This document shows positions 24,980 through 31,658 of a DNA stretch of 41,837 nucleotides, piece after piece (position 1 is the stretch's first letter; each line of letters begins with the position of its first letter). The notes beneath the pieces are model-generated. The model saw only the letters and a list, made by a program, of their open reading frames with translations. It ran no database searches and was not told where the DNA came from. The DNA is from Oscillospiraceae bacterium. Lineage in GTDB: Bacteria; Bacillota; Clostridia; Oscillospirales; Oscillospiraceae. Made by a program: the position numbers and the translations under genes. Location: the NCBI GenBank assembly GCA_017632775.1, contig JAGBQR010000007.1:1-41837 (forward strand), in the 5' to 3' direction.

Positions 24980-25999
24980 TCAGTCAGCAAGCGTGAACTG
25001 AGGCACTTCTTCCGCAGTGGTGGGAACAACAACTTTGCCGGACATAATGTCTTCAACAGCTGCTGCAACCTTGTCGAGAATATCCTGAGAAAGATGTGTG
25101 GTGGTCGGAGCAAGGCCGACACCGTTGTTTGTCAGGTCATAAAGATGAACACCCGCCGAGAAGGTTCCGTTCTTGACGGACTTGGAAATATCCTGGCTTG
25201 CGGAATCGACGCGCTTCATAGCCGAGGTAAGGACATGATCCGGAGAGAGGTTGGACTGGTCTGTATCAACGCCGATCGCCCAGATGCCTTCTTCAGCGCA
25301 GGCTTCGATAACGCCCATTCCGGTACCACCGGCAGCATGGTAAATAACGTCAGCGCCTTTGGTGATCATGTCTTTCGCTGCGGTGGAGCCGCCGGCAGAA
25401 TCACCGAAGTTGTTAGCGTTGTACTGCAGAACGGTTGCATCCGGGCAGGCTGCCAGGACACCGGAGATGAATCCGACACCGAACTTGTTCATGGACGGGG
25501 AGACCATGCCCTGCACATAACCGACAGTCTTGGTCTCAGTTGTGAATCCGGCGACAAGACCAACGAGGTAGGAAGCCTGTTCCTGTGCGAACATCAGGCA
25601 GGCCACATTGGGGAGATCTGCGTTGGTGTCATCATCAATAATGGCGAACTTCTGATTCGGGTTTGCCTGGGCGGCCTGACGGGTCGCATCAGCAAGCATG
25701 TAGCCGACGCAGATGACAAGATCATATCCCTCGTCGATGAAGGTGTTGATGTTTGTCTGGTAGTCAGCATCTGTCTTGCTTTCAAGATAATTGACTTCAA
25801 AGCTTGAATCTTCAGCGGCAAGAGCCTGAAGTCCTTCCCAGGAAGTCTGGTTGAAGGATTTGTCATTCACACCGCCGACGTCAGTGACCATGCCGATGCG
25901 GATCTTAGGGGCTGCGCTGCTTTCAGCCGCTTTCTGGCCGCAGGCGGCAAGAGCAAAGACCATGCACAGCACAAGAAGAATTGCGAGTGTCTTTTTCAT
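24980..25999 (-). CDS. BMP family nucleoside-binding lipoprotein
   Basis: Substrate-binding lipoprotein of the BMP (basic membrane protein, PnrA-like) family, which binds purine nucleosides for ABC import. The frame is open to 26089, but the true start is the ATG at 25999: GGAGG precedes it and it opens a lipoprotein signal ending ALAACGQ with Cys20. Length is then 339 residues. Family motifs: IGMVTDVGGVNDKSFNQTSWEGLQ, IDEGYDLVICVGYML, FMFAQEQ-like CLMFAQEQASYLVGLVAG, ADVIYHAAGGTGMGVIEA and IGVDTDQSNLSPDHVLTS. It has its own promoter and terminator and precedes the ATPase and permeases. Confidence 0.93.
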   Translation of the reverse strand: MKKTLAILLVLCMVFALAACGQKAAESSAAPKIRIGMVTDVGGVNDKSFNQTSWEGLQALAAEDSSFEVNYLESKTDADYQTNINTFIDEGYDLVICVGYMLADATRQAAQANPNQKFAIIDDDTNADLPNVACLMFAQEQASYLVGLVAGFTTETKTVGYVQGMVSPSMNKFGVGFISGVLAACPDATVLQYNANNFGDSAGGSTAAKDMITKGADVIYHAAGGTGMGVIEACAEEGIWAIGVDTDQSNLSPDHVLTSAMKRVDSASQDISKSVKNGTFSAGVHLYDLTNNGVGLAPTTTHLSQDILDKVAAAVEDIMSGKVVVPTTAEEVPQFTLAD

Positions 26000-26036
26000 A
26001 TGATTCCTCCATAAATAGTAAGAAAAAGTTCTTCCA

Positions 26037-26053
26037 CATTCCGTTTCGGAATG
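26037..26053. repeat. Short palindrome in the BMP gene leader
   Basis: A perfect 7-bp inverted repeat CATTCCG / CGGAATG with a 3-base spacer lies just downstream of the predicted transcription start. It could be an operator or an RNA 5' hairpin. Confidence 0.4.
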
Positions 26054-26060
26054 CAACATC

Positions 26061-26089
26061 ACTATATCACGCTTAGAAAGGCAAATCAA
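26061..26089 (-). promoter_or_regulatory. Predicted promoter of the BMP-nucleoside transporter operon
   Basis: On the minus strand TTGATT (26084-26089) and TATAGT (26061-26066) are separated by 17 bases. Start of transcription would be near 26054, just at the palindrome. Confidence 0.65.
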
Positions 26090-26125
26090 GAAGGAGAATC
26101 TCTTCCCCTCCCGATTTGTTGAAAA

Positions 26126-26848
26126 CTACTGCCCGATTTCCATTCGTACCGCTGTGTCGAGCGCTATCCGGATCATATCGTTGAAGGAGTTCTGCCTTTA
26201 TTCAGCCGAGAGTTCCTCTCCCTGAAAGATATGATCTGAGATCGTGCAGATGCAAAGTGCCCTCTTTCCGGCAGCCGCCGCGTTTGCATACAGGGCAGCA
26301 GCCTCCATCTCCACAGCCATTACCCCCATTTTCCTGCATATCTCATTTCCCTTATATCCCTCTCCATTGTAGAAATTATCCGAGGAGAAGATATTTCCGA
26401 CATGCCAGACAGCATGATTTTCTTTTGCCGCTTCCACGGCGTTGGACAGAAGCACATAGTCCGCGATGGGGGCAAACGTTCCCGGGAAAGAAAACGTTGA
26501 AATATAGTTCGAATTCGTGCAGGCGCCCTGCGCGATAACAACGTCCCGAACATGGATGTCATCCTGCAGTGATCCGGCAGATCCTACCCGGATAATGTTT
26601 TCCACATTGTAGAAATTATACAGCTCCCAGCTGTATATTCCGATCGCAGGCATACCCATTCCGGAGGCCATCACACTTACGCGGACGCCTTTCCATTTTC
26701 CCGTGTAGCCCTGCACACCGCGCACATTATTCACCAGAACCGGATCATCCAGAAAATTCTCGGCGATGTATTTTGAGCGCAGAGGATCTCCCGGCATCAG
26801 AACCGTTTTCGCGATCTGATCGATCGCTGCGTTATTATGTGGAGTCAT
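26126..26848 (-). pseudogene. deoD: Purine nucleoside phosphorylase DeoD, interrupted by an in-frame TAA
   Basis: DeoD cleaves purine nucleosides with phosphate to free base and ribose-1-phosphate. Residues 1-216 are a standard DeoD: VLMPGDPLRSKYIAENFL, GMGMPAIGIYSWELY, RVGSAGSLQ, MGVMAVEMEAAALYA and the catalytic Asp205 in TISDHIFQG. A TAA at 26198-26200 then replaces the Glu that precedes the catalytic Arg (E. coli Arg217). The same frame continues without change as RQNSFNDMIRIALD and on to a TAG at 26126-26128, which completes a 240-residue protein, the normal length. So this looks like a single G-to-T nonsense change, a sequencing error or a variant. The product without read-through lacks the catalytic Arg and C-terminal helix. 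Its promoter and ribosome binding site are intact. Confidence 0.88.
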
Positions 26849-26882
26849 GGCAGTTTTCCTTTCTGATTCAGTTTTTTATTTG

Positions 26883-26911
26883 ATTATATTTTTTCAAAAT
26901 GTAAAAGTCAA
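26883..26911 (-). promoter_or_regulatory. Predicted promoter of deoD
   Basis: On the minus strand TTGACT (26906-26911), 17 bases, then consensus TATAAT (26883-26888). Its -35 box almost touches that of the divergent udk promoter. Confidence 0.75.
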
Positions 26912-26912
26912 T

Positions 26913-26941
26913 TTGAAAGTATCCGCCCAAAGTGATATGAT
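26913..26941 (+). promoter_or_regulatory. Predicted promoter of udk
   Basis: TTGAAA (26913-26918), 17 bases, TATGAT (26936-26941). It is divergent from the deoD promoter, with one base between the two -35 hexamers. Confidence 0.7.
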
Positions 26942-26974
26942 GAGTAAAATTCAATTCTGGAGGAAACAGGTTCC

Positions 26975-27595
26975 ATGTCGGATGTAATGGTCATTGGGAT
27001 CGCCGGCGGTACCGGCAGCGGGAAAAGCACCATCACAAGGCGTCTGAAGGAATGCTTCGGCGATGATGTGGCAATTCTCTATCATGACAACTACTATAAA
27101 GCCCATCATGACATGCCTTTTGAAGAGCGTGAAAAACTCAACTATGATCATCCTGATTCGCTTGACACCTATCTTCTGGTCAAAGCGCTTCAGGAGCTTC
27201 GAAACGGGCATGCCATAGACTGTCCGGTCTATGATTTCAGCATCCATGACCGTTCTGAGCAGAAATTGCGCATCGAACCGGCCAGGGTTATCCTTGTTGA
27301 AGGGATCCTGATCCTTCAGGATCCTGCGCTTCGCAAGCAGCTCGACATAAAGATCTTCGTGGACACGGACGCAGATGTGCGGATCCTCCGGCGCGTAGTC
27401 CGTGATATGAAAGAACGAGGACGCAGTCTGGACGGCATCGTCAATCAGTATCTTGCGACTGTCAAGCCGATGCATGAGCTTTACGTTGAGCCCAGCAAAA
27501 AACACGCTGATGTGATCATTCCTGTCGGCGGCTACAATCAGGTCGCCCTGGATATGGTGATCGAGCGGGTTCGGGCTCATCTGGCCCACATCTGA
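26975..27595 (+). CDS. udk: Uridine kinase
   Basis: Phosphorylates uridine and cytidine to UMP and CMP in pyrimidine salvage. The 206 residues show the P-loop GGTGSGKSTITRRL at the N-terminus, the nucleoside-binding YHDNYYKAHHDMPFEEREKLNYDHPDSLD, YDFSIHDR, and VILVEGILIL with the catalytic-site acid. The GGAGG ribosome binding site is 11 bases before the ATG. It is monocistronic, divergent from deoD and closed by a terminator shared with copA. Together with deoD and the transporter it forms a nucleoside-salvage neighbourhood. Confidence 0.95.
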   Translation: MSDVMVIGIAGGTGSGKSTITRRLKECFGDDVAILYHDNYYKAHHDMPFEEREKLNYDHPDSLDTYLLVKALQELRNGHAIDCPVYDFSIHDRSEQKLRIEPARVILVEGILILQDPALRKQLDIKIFVDTDADVRILRRVVRDMKERGRSLDGIVNQYLATVKPMHELYVEPSKKHADVIIPVGGYNQVALDMVIERVRAHLAHI

Positions 27596-27620
27596 ATCAC
27601 TGATCCTCCCGTCCTGCAGA

Positions 27621-27662
27621 AAAAAGGTGCGGTACCGGCTGATCCGGTTCCGCACCTTTTTC
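27621..27662. terminator. Bidirectional terminator between udk and copA
   Basis: A stem of 8 plus 5 bp (AGGTGCGG and ACCGG arms, one T-T mismatch) is flanked by A-runs on the left and T-runs on the right, so it serves both convergent genes. Confidence 0.88.
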
Positions 27663-27669
27663 TAACAGG

Positions 27670-27879
27670 TCACTCGATGCCGAGCACCGTGTATTCCTGA
27701 TCTTCGACAGCTTTTCTGAGCACATCGTCCGCCACCGCTCTCGACAGCTGCACGGTTGCGGTCCCCTTGTCATGATCAGCCGCAGCGCTCTCAACACCGT
27801 CGATCGCTTCCAGGGCTTTTTTTACCCTTGCTTCGCAATGAGCACACATCATGCCGTCTACTTTCAGTACTTTTGTCAT
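27670..27879 (-). CDS. Possible independently translated CopZ copper chaperone (internal start in copA)
   Basis: The last 69 codons of copA start with an ATG at 27879 that has a consensus AAGGAGG (27888-27894) at 8-base spacing. The product would be a single heavy-metal-associated domain with GMMCAHC, the right size for a free CopZ that carries Cu(I) to CopA and CsoR. Inference: the ribosome may produce both fusion and free chaperone. Confidence 0.5.
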   Translation of the reverse strand: MTKVLKVDGMMCAHCEARVKKALEAIDGVESAAADHDKGTATVQLSRAVADDVLRKAVEDQEYTVLGIE

Positions 27880-30186
27880 TTTTGCTTCCTCCTTGTTGAT
27901 TTCAAAAGTTTTTTCGATCTGCCTGACTTTCTTGTCATGACTCGCGTCATGTATATCGACCAGATTCAGCCTCAGCGCGTTCATACATACAAAAAAGCTG
28001 GAAAGCGCCATGGCTGCCGCTCCATACATCGGCTTCATCGCGATCCCGTACACTCCCATTGCCAGGGGAATGCAGGCCGCGTTATAAAAGAACGCCCAGA
28101 AAAGGTTCTGATGGATGTTGCGTATCGTAGCTCGTCCCGCTCGGATCGCCGCGGTCACATCACTCAGCCGGCTCTTAACCAGAACGATATCCGCAGCGTC
28201 GATCGCAACATCGGTTCCGGCCCCGATCGCAATGCCTGTATCCGCTGTTGTAAGAGCAGGTGCGTCATTGATCCCGTCCCCGACCATGACCACTTTCCCG
28301 TGTTCTTTCAGCCGGCTGATCACATCCGCCTTGCCATCCGGGAATACTCCGGCAACCACCTCATCCACTCCCGCCGCCGATCCGATCGCATGAGCGGTCC
28401 GTTTGTTGTCGCCGGTGAGCATCACCACACGGATCCCCATGTTTTTCAGCTCTGTGATCGCCTGCGCGGAATCCGGTTTGATGGTATCCGCCACCGCGAT
28501 GATCCCCAGCAGTTTCCGGTCCTTTGCAAAGAGCAGCGGCGCCTTGCCTTCTTCTGCGAAGCGTTCCGCCTCGGATACTATTTCCTCCGGGACCGGAACG
28601 ATCCCGTTCACATAGTTCAGGCTTCCTCCGACAAGTTCCGATCCGTCCATCATTTCCGCGCGAAGACCGTTTCCGGGGAGAGCCTGAAAATCACGGACTT
28701 GCGGAAGTTCGATCCCTTCCGCCCGTTCGCGGATCGCTTTTGCCAGAGGATGTTCGCTTTTCACTTCGAGAGCAGCTGCGTGAAGGAGAAGATCTTCAGA
28801 TCCTGTCCCGAAAGGCAGCAGATCCGTCACCCTCGGTTTTCCTTCGGTTATGGTCCCGGTCTTGTCCAGCGCTACGATCTGAGATCTTCCTATTCCCTCC
28901 AGTGCTGAAGCGGTTTTATAAAGGATCCCGTTTTTTGCTCCTACTCCGCTTCCCACCATTATCGCGACCGGAGTGGCAAGGCCGAGGGCGCAGGGACAGC
29001 TGATCACGAGCACGGAGATCGATCTGGCGATCGAATAAGTGAAACTCTTCCCAGCAAGCAGCCAGCCGATCAGTGTAAGCAGGGCGATCCCGATCACAGC
29101 AGGAACGAATACGCCGGAGACTTTGTCTGCTATCCTTGCCAGCGGAGCTTTCGTGGCAGCGGCGTCCGAAACCGTCCGTATGATCTGGGCCAGGGTGGTG
29201 TCTTCCCCCACGCGGGTCGCACGGCAGCGGATATACCCCTGCTGATTGACAGTTGCGGCGGAAACGCCGTCCCCTTCTTTTTTATCTGCCGGAATGCTCT
29301 CCCCTGTAAGCGCCGATTCGTCCACCGACGTGATCCCTTCCAGGATCACACCATCGACAGGGATATTCTCCCCGGGGCGCACCACAAACACATCATCGAT
29401 CCGGACCTCTTCGATCCCGACCTCTGTTTCTTTTCCGTCCCGGAGGACCACCGCGGTTTTCGGCGCCAGCTGCATCAGGCTTTTCAGCGCATCCGTGGTC
29501 CTTCCCTTTGATAAGGCTTCCAGCATTTTCCCCACGGTGATCAGCGTGGGGATCATTGCGGCCGATTCGAAATACAGGTTCATGCCGTACCGCATGACCG
29601 TTTCCCCGTCCCCGTTTCCCTGTGCCAGGATCATAATAAACAGTTCAACCAGCGAGTATCCGAACGAAGCGGCCGAGCCGAGAGCCACCAGCGTATCCAT
29701 GTTCGGAGCCCCATGGATAAGGGAACGGAATCCGGATGTGAAGAAGCGGCCGTTGATGATCATAACGGCGATCGCCAGAAGCATTTCGAACGTGCCAAGA
29801 AATACGTGGTTTCTGAAAGCATTCGGTGCCGGCCATCCCCACATCATGGTTCCCATCGAGAAATACATGAGGAACACGAGAATGATGACGGAACTGATCA
29901 ATCTTTTCCGAAGAATCGGAGTCTCTTTGTCCTTCAGTGCCTCATCGTCCGCCCAGGCCGGCTTTTTCTCCGTACCGGAAACCGATGCGTCTTTCAGTGA
30001 GGCGCCGTATCCGGCTTCCTCAACGGCCCGGATGATCTCTGCCGGTGCAGCGGTCCCATCCACTCCCATGGAATTCGTCAGCAGGCTCACGGAACACTCC
30101 TTCACACCCGGTACCTTCGAAACCGCTTTTTCGACCCTGCTGCTGCAGGCGGCACAGCTCATTCCAGTGATCGAATACTGTTCCAT
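27670..30186 (-). CDS. copA: Copper-exporting P-type ATPase CopA with fused C-terminal CopZ domain
   Basis: P1B-type ATPase that pumps Cu(I) out of the cell. The 838 residues show, in order: an N-terminal heavy-metal domain with MSCAAC (Cys11, Cys14); membrane helices; the actuator TGES; the CPC motif in [11 protein letters not shown]; phosphorylation site [18 protein letters not shown]; hinge [10 protein letters not shown]; and final helices. Unusually, residues 770-838 are a second heavy-metal domain (GMMCAHC, Cys781 and Cys784) resembling a free CopZ chaperone. A complete AAGGAGG lies in the linker, eight bases before the in-frame ATG of that domain. The gene begins immediately after the csoR stop, so csoR and copA form one copper-induced operon. 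Confidence 0.95.
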   Translation of the reverse strand: MEQYSITGMSCAACSSRVEKAVSKVPGVKECSVSLLTNSMGVDGTAAPAEIIRAVEEAGYGASLKDASVSGTEKKPAWADDEALKDKETPILRKRLISSVIILVFLMYFSMGTMMWGWPAPNAFRNHVFLGTFEMLLAIAVMIINGRFFTSGFRSLIHGAPNMDTLVALGSAASFGYSLVELFIMILAQGNGDGETVMRYGMNLYFESAAMIPTLITVGKMLEALSKGRTTDALKSLMQLAPKTAVVLRDGKETEVGIEEVRIDDVFVVRPGENIPVDGVILEGITSVDESALTGESIPADKKEGDGVSAATVNQQGYIRCRATRVGEDTTLAQIIRTVSDAAATKAPLARIADKVSGVFVPAVIGIALLTLIGWLLAGKSFTYSIARSISVLVISCPCALGLATPVAIMVGSGVGAKNGILYKTASALEGIGRSQIVALDKTGTITEGKPRVTDLLPFGTGSEDLLLHAAALEVKSEHPLAKAIRERAEGIELPQVRDFQALPGNGLRAEMMDGSELVGGSLNYVNGIVPVPEEIVSEAERFAEEGKAPLLFAKDRKLLGIIAVADTIKPDSAQAITELKNMGIRVVMLTGDNKRTAHAIGSAAGVDEVVAGVFPDGKADVISRLKEHGKVVMVGDGINDAPALTTADTGIAIGAGTDVAIDAADIVLVKSRLSDVTAAIRAGRATIRNIHQNLFWAFFYNAACIPLAMGVYGIAMKPMYGAAAMALSSFFVCMNALRLNLVDIHDASHDKKVRQIEKTFEINKEEAKMTKVLKVDGMMCAHCEARVKKALEAIDGVESAAADHDKGTATVQLSRAVADDVLRKAVEDQEYTVLGIE

Positions 30187-30489
30187 TTAACGCATCACCT
30201 TCTTCAGCGTTTCCACCAGCTCATCGATCGTCTCGTCCTTCCCGCTGCGGATATCTTCGATCACACAGCTTTTCATATGGGAAGCCAGAAGCGTTTTACT
30301 GAAGCTGTTCAGCGCGGAGTTCACAGCAGACACCTGGACAAGGATATCCGGGCAATATGCTTCATTCTCCAGCATTTTCTGAAGACCGCGCACCTGTCCT
30401 TCGATCCTCTTCAGGCGATTCATGAGGTCCTTTGTCTCTTTCTCACTGCGATGCTTCGTACGACAGCAGCCTGTTTCAAGTTCTTCCAT
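30187..30489 (-). CDS. csoR: Copper-sensing transcriptional repressor CsoR
   Basis: All-helical DUF156 repressor that leaves its operator when it binds Cu(I). Taking the ATG at 30489 (GGAGG six bases before it) gives 100 residues. The ligand set Cys46, His71 and Cys75 has exactly the C-25-H-4-C spacing of known CsoR, within EAYCPDILVQ and ASHMKSCV; the RLKRIEGQVRGLQKML helix is also characteristic. The frame is open upstream to 30576 but that part overlaps the promoter. The extra CC and H in the N-terminal arm (residues 8, 9 and 13) may be incidental. copA follows without a gap. Confidence 0.93.
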   Translation of the reverse strand: MEELETGCCRTKHRSEKETKDLMNRLKRIEGQVRGLQKMLENEAYCPDILVQVSAVNSALNSFSKTLLASHMKSCVIEDIRSGKDETIDELVETLKKVMR

Positions 30490-30511
30490 CTTTTTCCTCC
30501 GAAAAGAAAGA

Positions 30512-30546
30512 TGTGCCGGGATACCCCTTGGAGGTATCCCGGCACA
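30512..30546 (-). promoter_or_regulatory. Long hairpin in the csoR-copA 5' leader
   Basis: A perfect 14-bp stem (TGTGCCGGGATACC and complement, 7-base loop) lies between the csoR promoter and its ribosome binding site, and is followed on the minus strand by TCTTTCTTTTC. It looks like an intrinsic terminator. It could end the upstream EamA transcript, attenuate csoR-copA, or protect the mRNA; its ATACCCC sequence also resembles half of the CsoR operator. Confidence 0.6.
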
Positions 30547-30547
30547 C

Positions 30548-30576
30548 ATATTATACCCCGTAGGGGTATTTGTCAA
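30548..30576 (-). promoter_or_regulatory. csoR-copA promoter with CsoR operator in the spacer
   Basis: On the minus strand consensus TTGACA (30571-30576) and TAATAT (30548-30553) are 17 bases apart (TATAAT overlaps it at 15). Between them is the perfect inverted repeat ATACCCC-GTA-GGGGTAT (30553-30569), matching the known G/C-tract form of CsoR operators. Repressor binding would block RNA polymerase directly. The -35 overlaps the stop codon of the EamA gene. Confidence 0.85.
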
Positions 30577-31460
30577 GCGGTTTTTCTCTCAAATTCCGAT
30601 GCCATCGCAGAACCGAGGATCAGCACCGCGCCGACGATCGACAGAAATGACATTCTCTCTTTCAGAATGATCGCTGAAAGGATCAGGGCCGTTACCGGAT
30701 CGATATAGCTGAATAGCGCCAGTGTATGCGTTTTCACTCCCTCCATCGAACCGAAATACATCGTATAGCACAGTCCGGTGTGAAATGCGCCGATAAGCAG
30801 CAGGAGCAGCGCGGCCGACACGCTCCATCCGCTGCTGACGAATCCGTCCGTAAGCACCAGATAAGGAACAAGAACCGCAGAGGCCGCAGCCAGCTGGATC
30901 ATCGTTTTGATATAGGCGTCCACTCCGGTTATGCTTTTGTTCAGCAGGACGACAGAGGCGTAAAAACAGGCCGCAGCCAGTCCGAACAGGATCCCCTTTC
31001 CTTCGCCCTCTCCGGGGATCCCTGTCTCCAGGATCCCGGATATCAGTATCATCCCGATGAGAGCGATGACTGTGCAGATCGTCTTTTTTGCTGTCATTTT
31101 TTCCCGGAAGAGGATACAGGAGAAAAGGATCAGAAACGTCGGTTCCATATAATAACACAGAGTGGCTATCGAAACCGTGGTGTAATTATACGATTCAAAC
31201 AGGAAGACCCAGTTGATGCCGATCAGCGCTCCTGTAATAAAAAGGAGCAGGATCTTCTTTCTCTCCGGGAGTTTTCCCCTCCTCTTTCCCTGCAGGAGAA
31301 CGAAAATGAGCAGGAAAATACATCCGATCACGCCGCGGAAGAAAGCAATCAGCGCGGAAGAGAGCGGGATAAGCCTGCGGAAGATGCCGATGGAGCCGAA
31401 TGCAAGCATGGATACCGTCAGCAGGATCAGTGATTTAGGGTCGTTTCTTTCCGGATTCAC
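30573..31460 (-). CDS. EamA/DMT family transporter
   Basis: Ten-helix drug/metabolite transporter with two EamA repeats: first from LTVSMLAFGSIGIFRRL to about AKKTICTVIALIGMILISGI, second from GKGILFGLAAACFYASVVLLNK to ILGSAMASEF. Substrate unknown; relatives export amino acids, metabolites or unidentified solutes. The frame is open to 31592 with ATGs at 31592 and 31526 that lack ribosome binding sites, so I prefer the GTG at 31460 (295 residues), which has AAGG upstream and gives the usual family length. A possible promoter TTGCAA-17-TAGACT near 31540 would fit this start. The stop lies inside the csoR promoter. Confidence 0.8.
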   Translation of the reverse strand: MNPERNDPKSLILLTVSMLAFGSIGIFRRLIPLSSALIAFFRGVIGCIFLLIFVLLQGKRRGKLPERKKILLLFITGALIGINWVFLFESYNYTTVSIATLCYYMEPTFLILFSCILFREKMTAKKTICTVIALIGMILISGILETGIPGEGEGKGILFGLAAACFYASVVLLNKSITGVDAYIKTMIQLAAASAVLVPYLVLTDGFVSSGWSVSAALLLLLIGAFHTGLCYTMYFGSMEGVKTHTLALFSYIDPVTALILSAIILKERMSFLSIVGAVLILGSAMASEFERKTA

Positions 31461-31610
31461 GGGACCGCCTTCTTTCCTCTTTGATAGGGCAGATGCTGCT
31501 TTTCTGATTTTTTGGCAGTCTATCATATGCAGAACGCTTTTGCAATCACGATCTGAAAGTGCCCTGCATGCTTTTCCTTCTCCTTTTTGCATCTCTCGCT
31601 ACAAACGACG

Positions 31611-31648
31611 GAAACGGCCCGCTGCTTTAACTGCCAGCGGGCCGTTTC
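31611..31648 (-). terminator. Terminator hairpin after lysS
   Basis: A 14-bp perfect stem (GAAACGGCCCGCTG and complement, 10-base loop) lies 11 bases after the lysS stop. The U-run is weak, but the stem is very stable. Confidence 0.7.
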
Positions 31649-31658
31649 ATATAAAGGA

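Noticed and set aside
26000..26089. Longer BMP lipoprotein starting at 26089
   Set aside because: It would put extra residues before a perfect lipoprotein signal peptide and begin inside the promoter; the GGAGG is before 25999.
26201..26848. deoD as a naturally short 216-residue enzyme
   Set aside because: The reading frame after the stop still encodes the conserved DeoD C-terminus including the catalytic Arg, so the short form is better explained by a nonsense change.
30490..30576. Longer CsoR starting at 30576
   Set aside because: That stretch carries the promoter, operator and leader hairpin, and the only good ribosome binding site is just before 30489.
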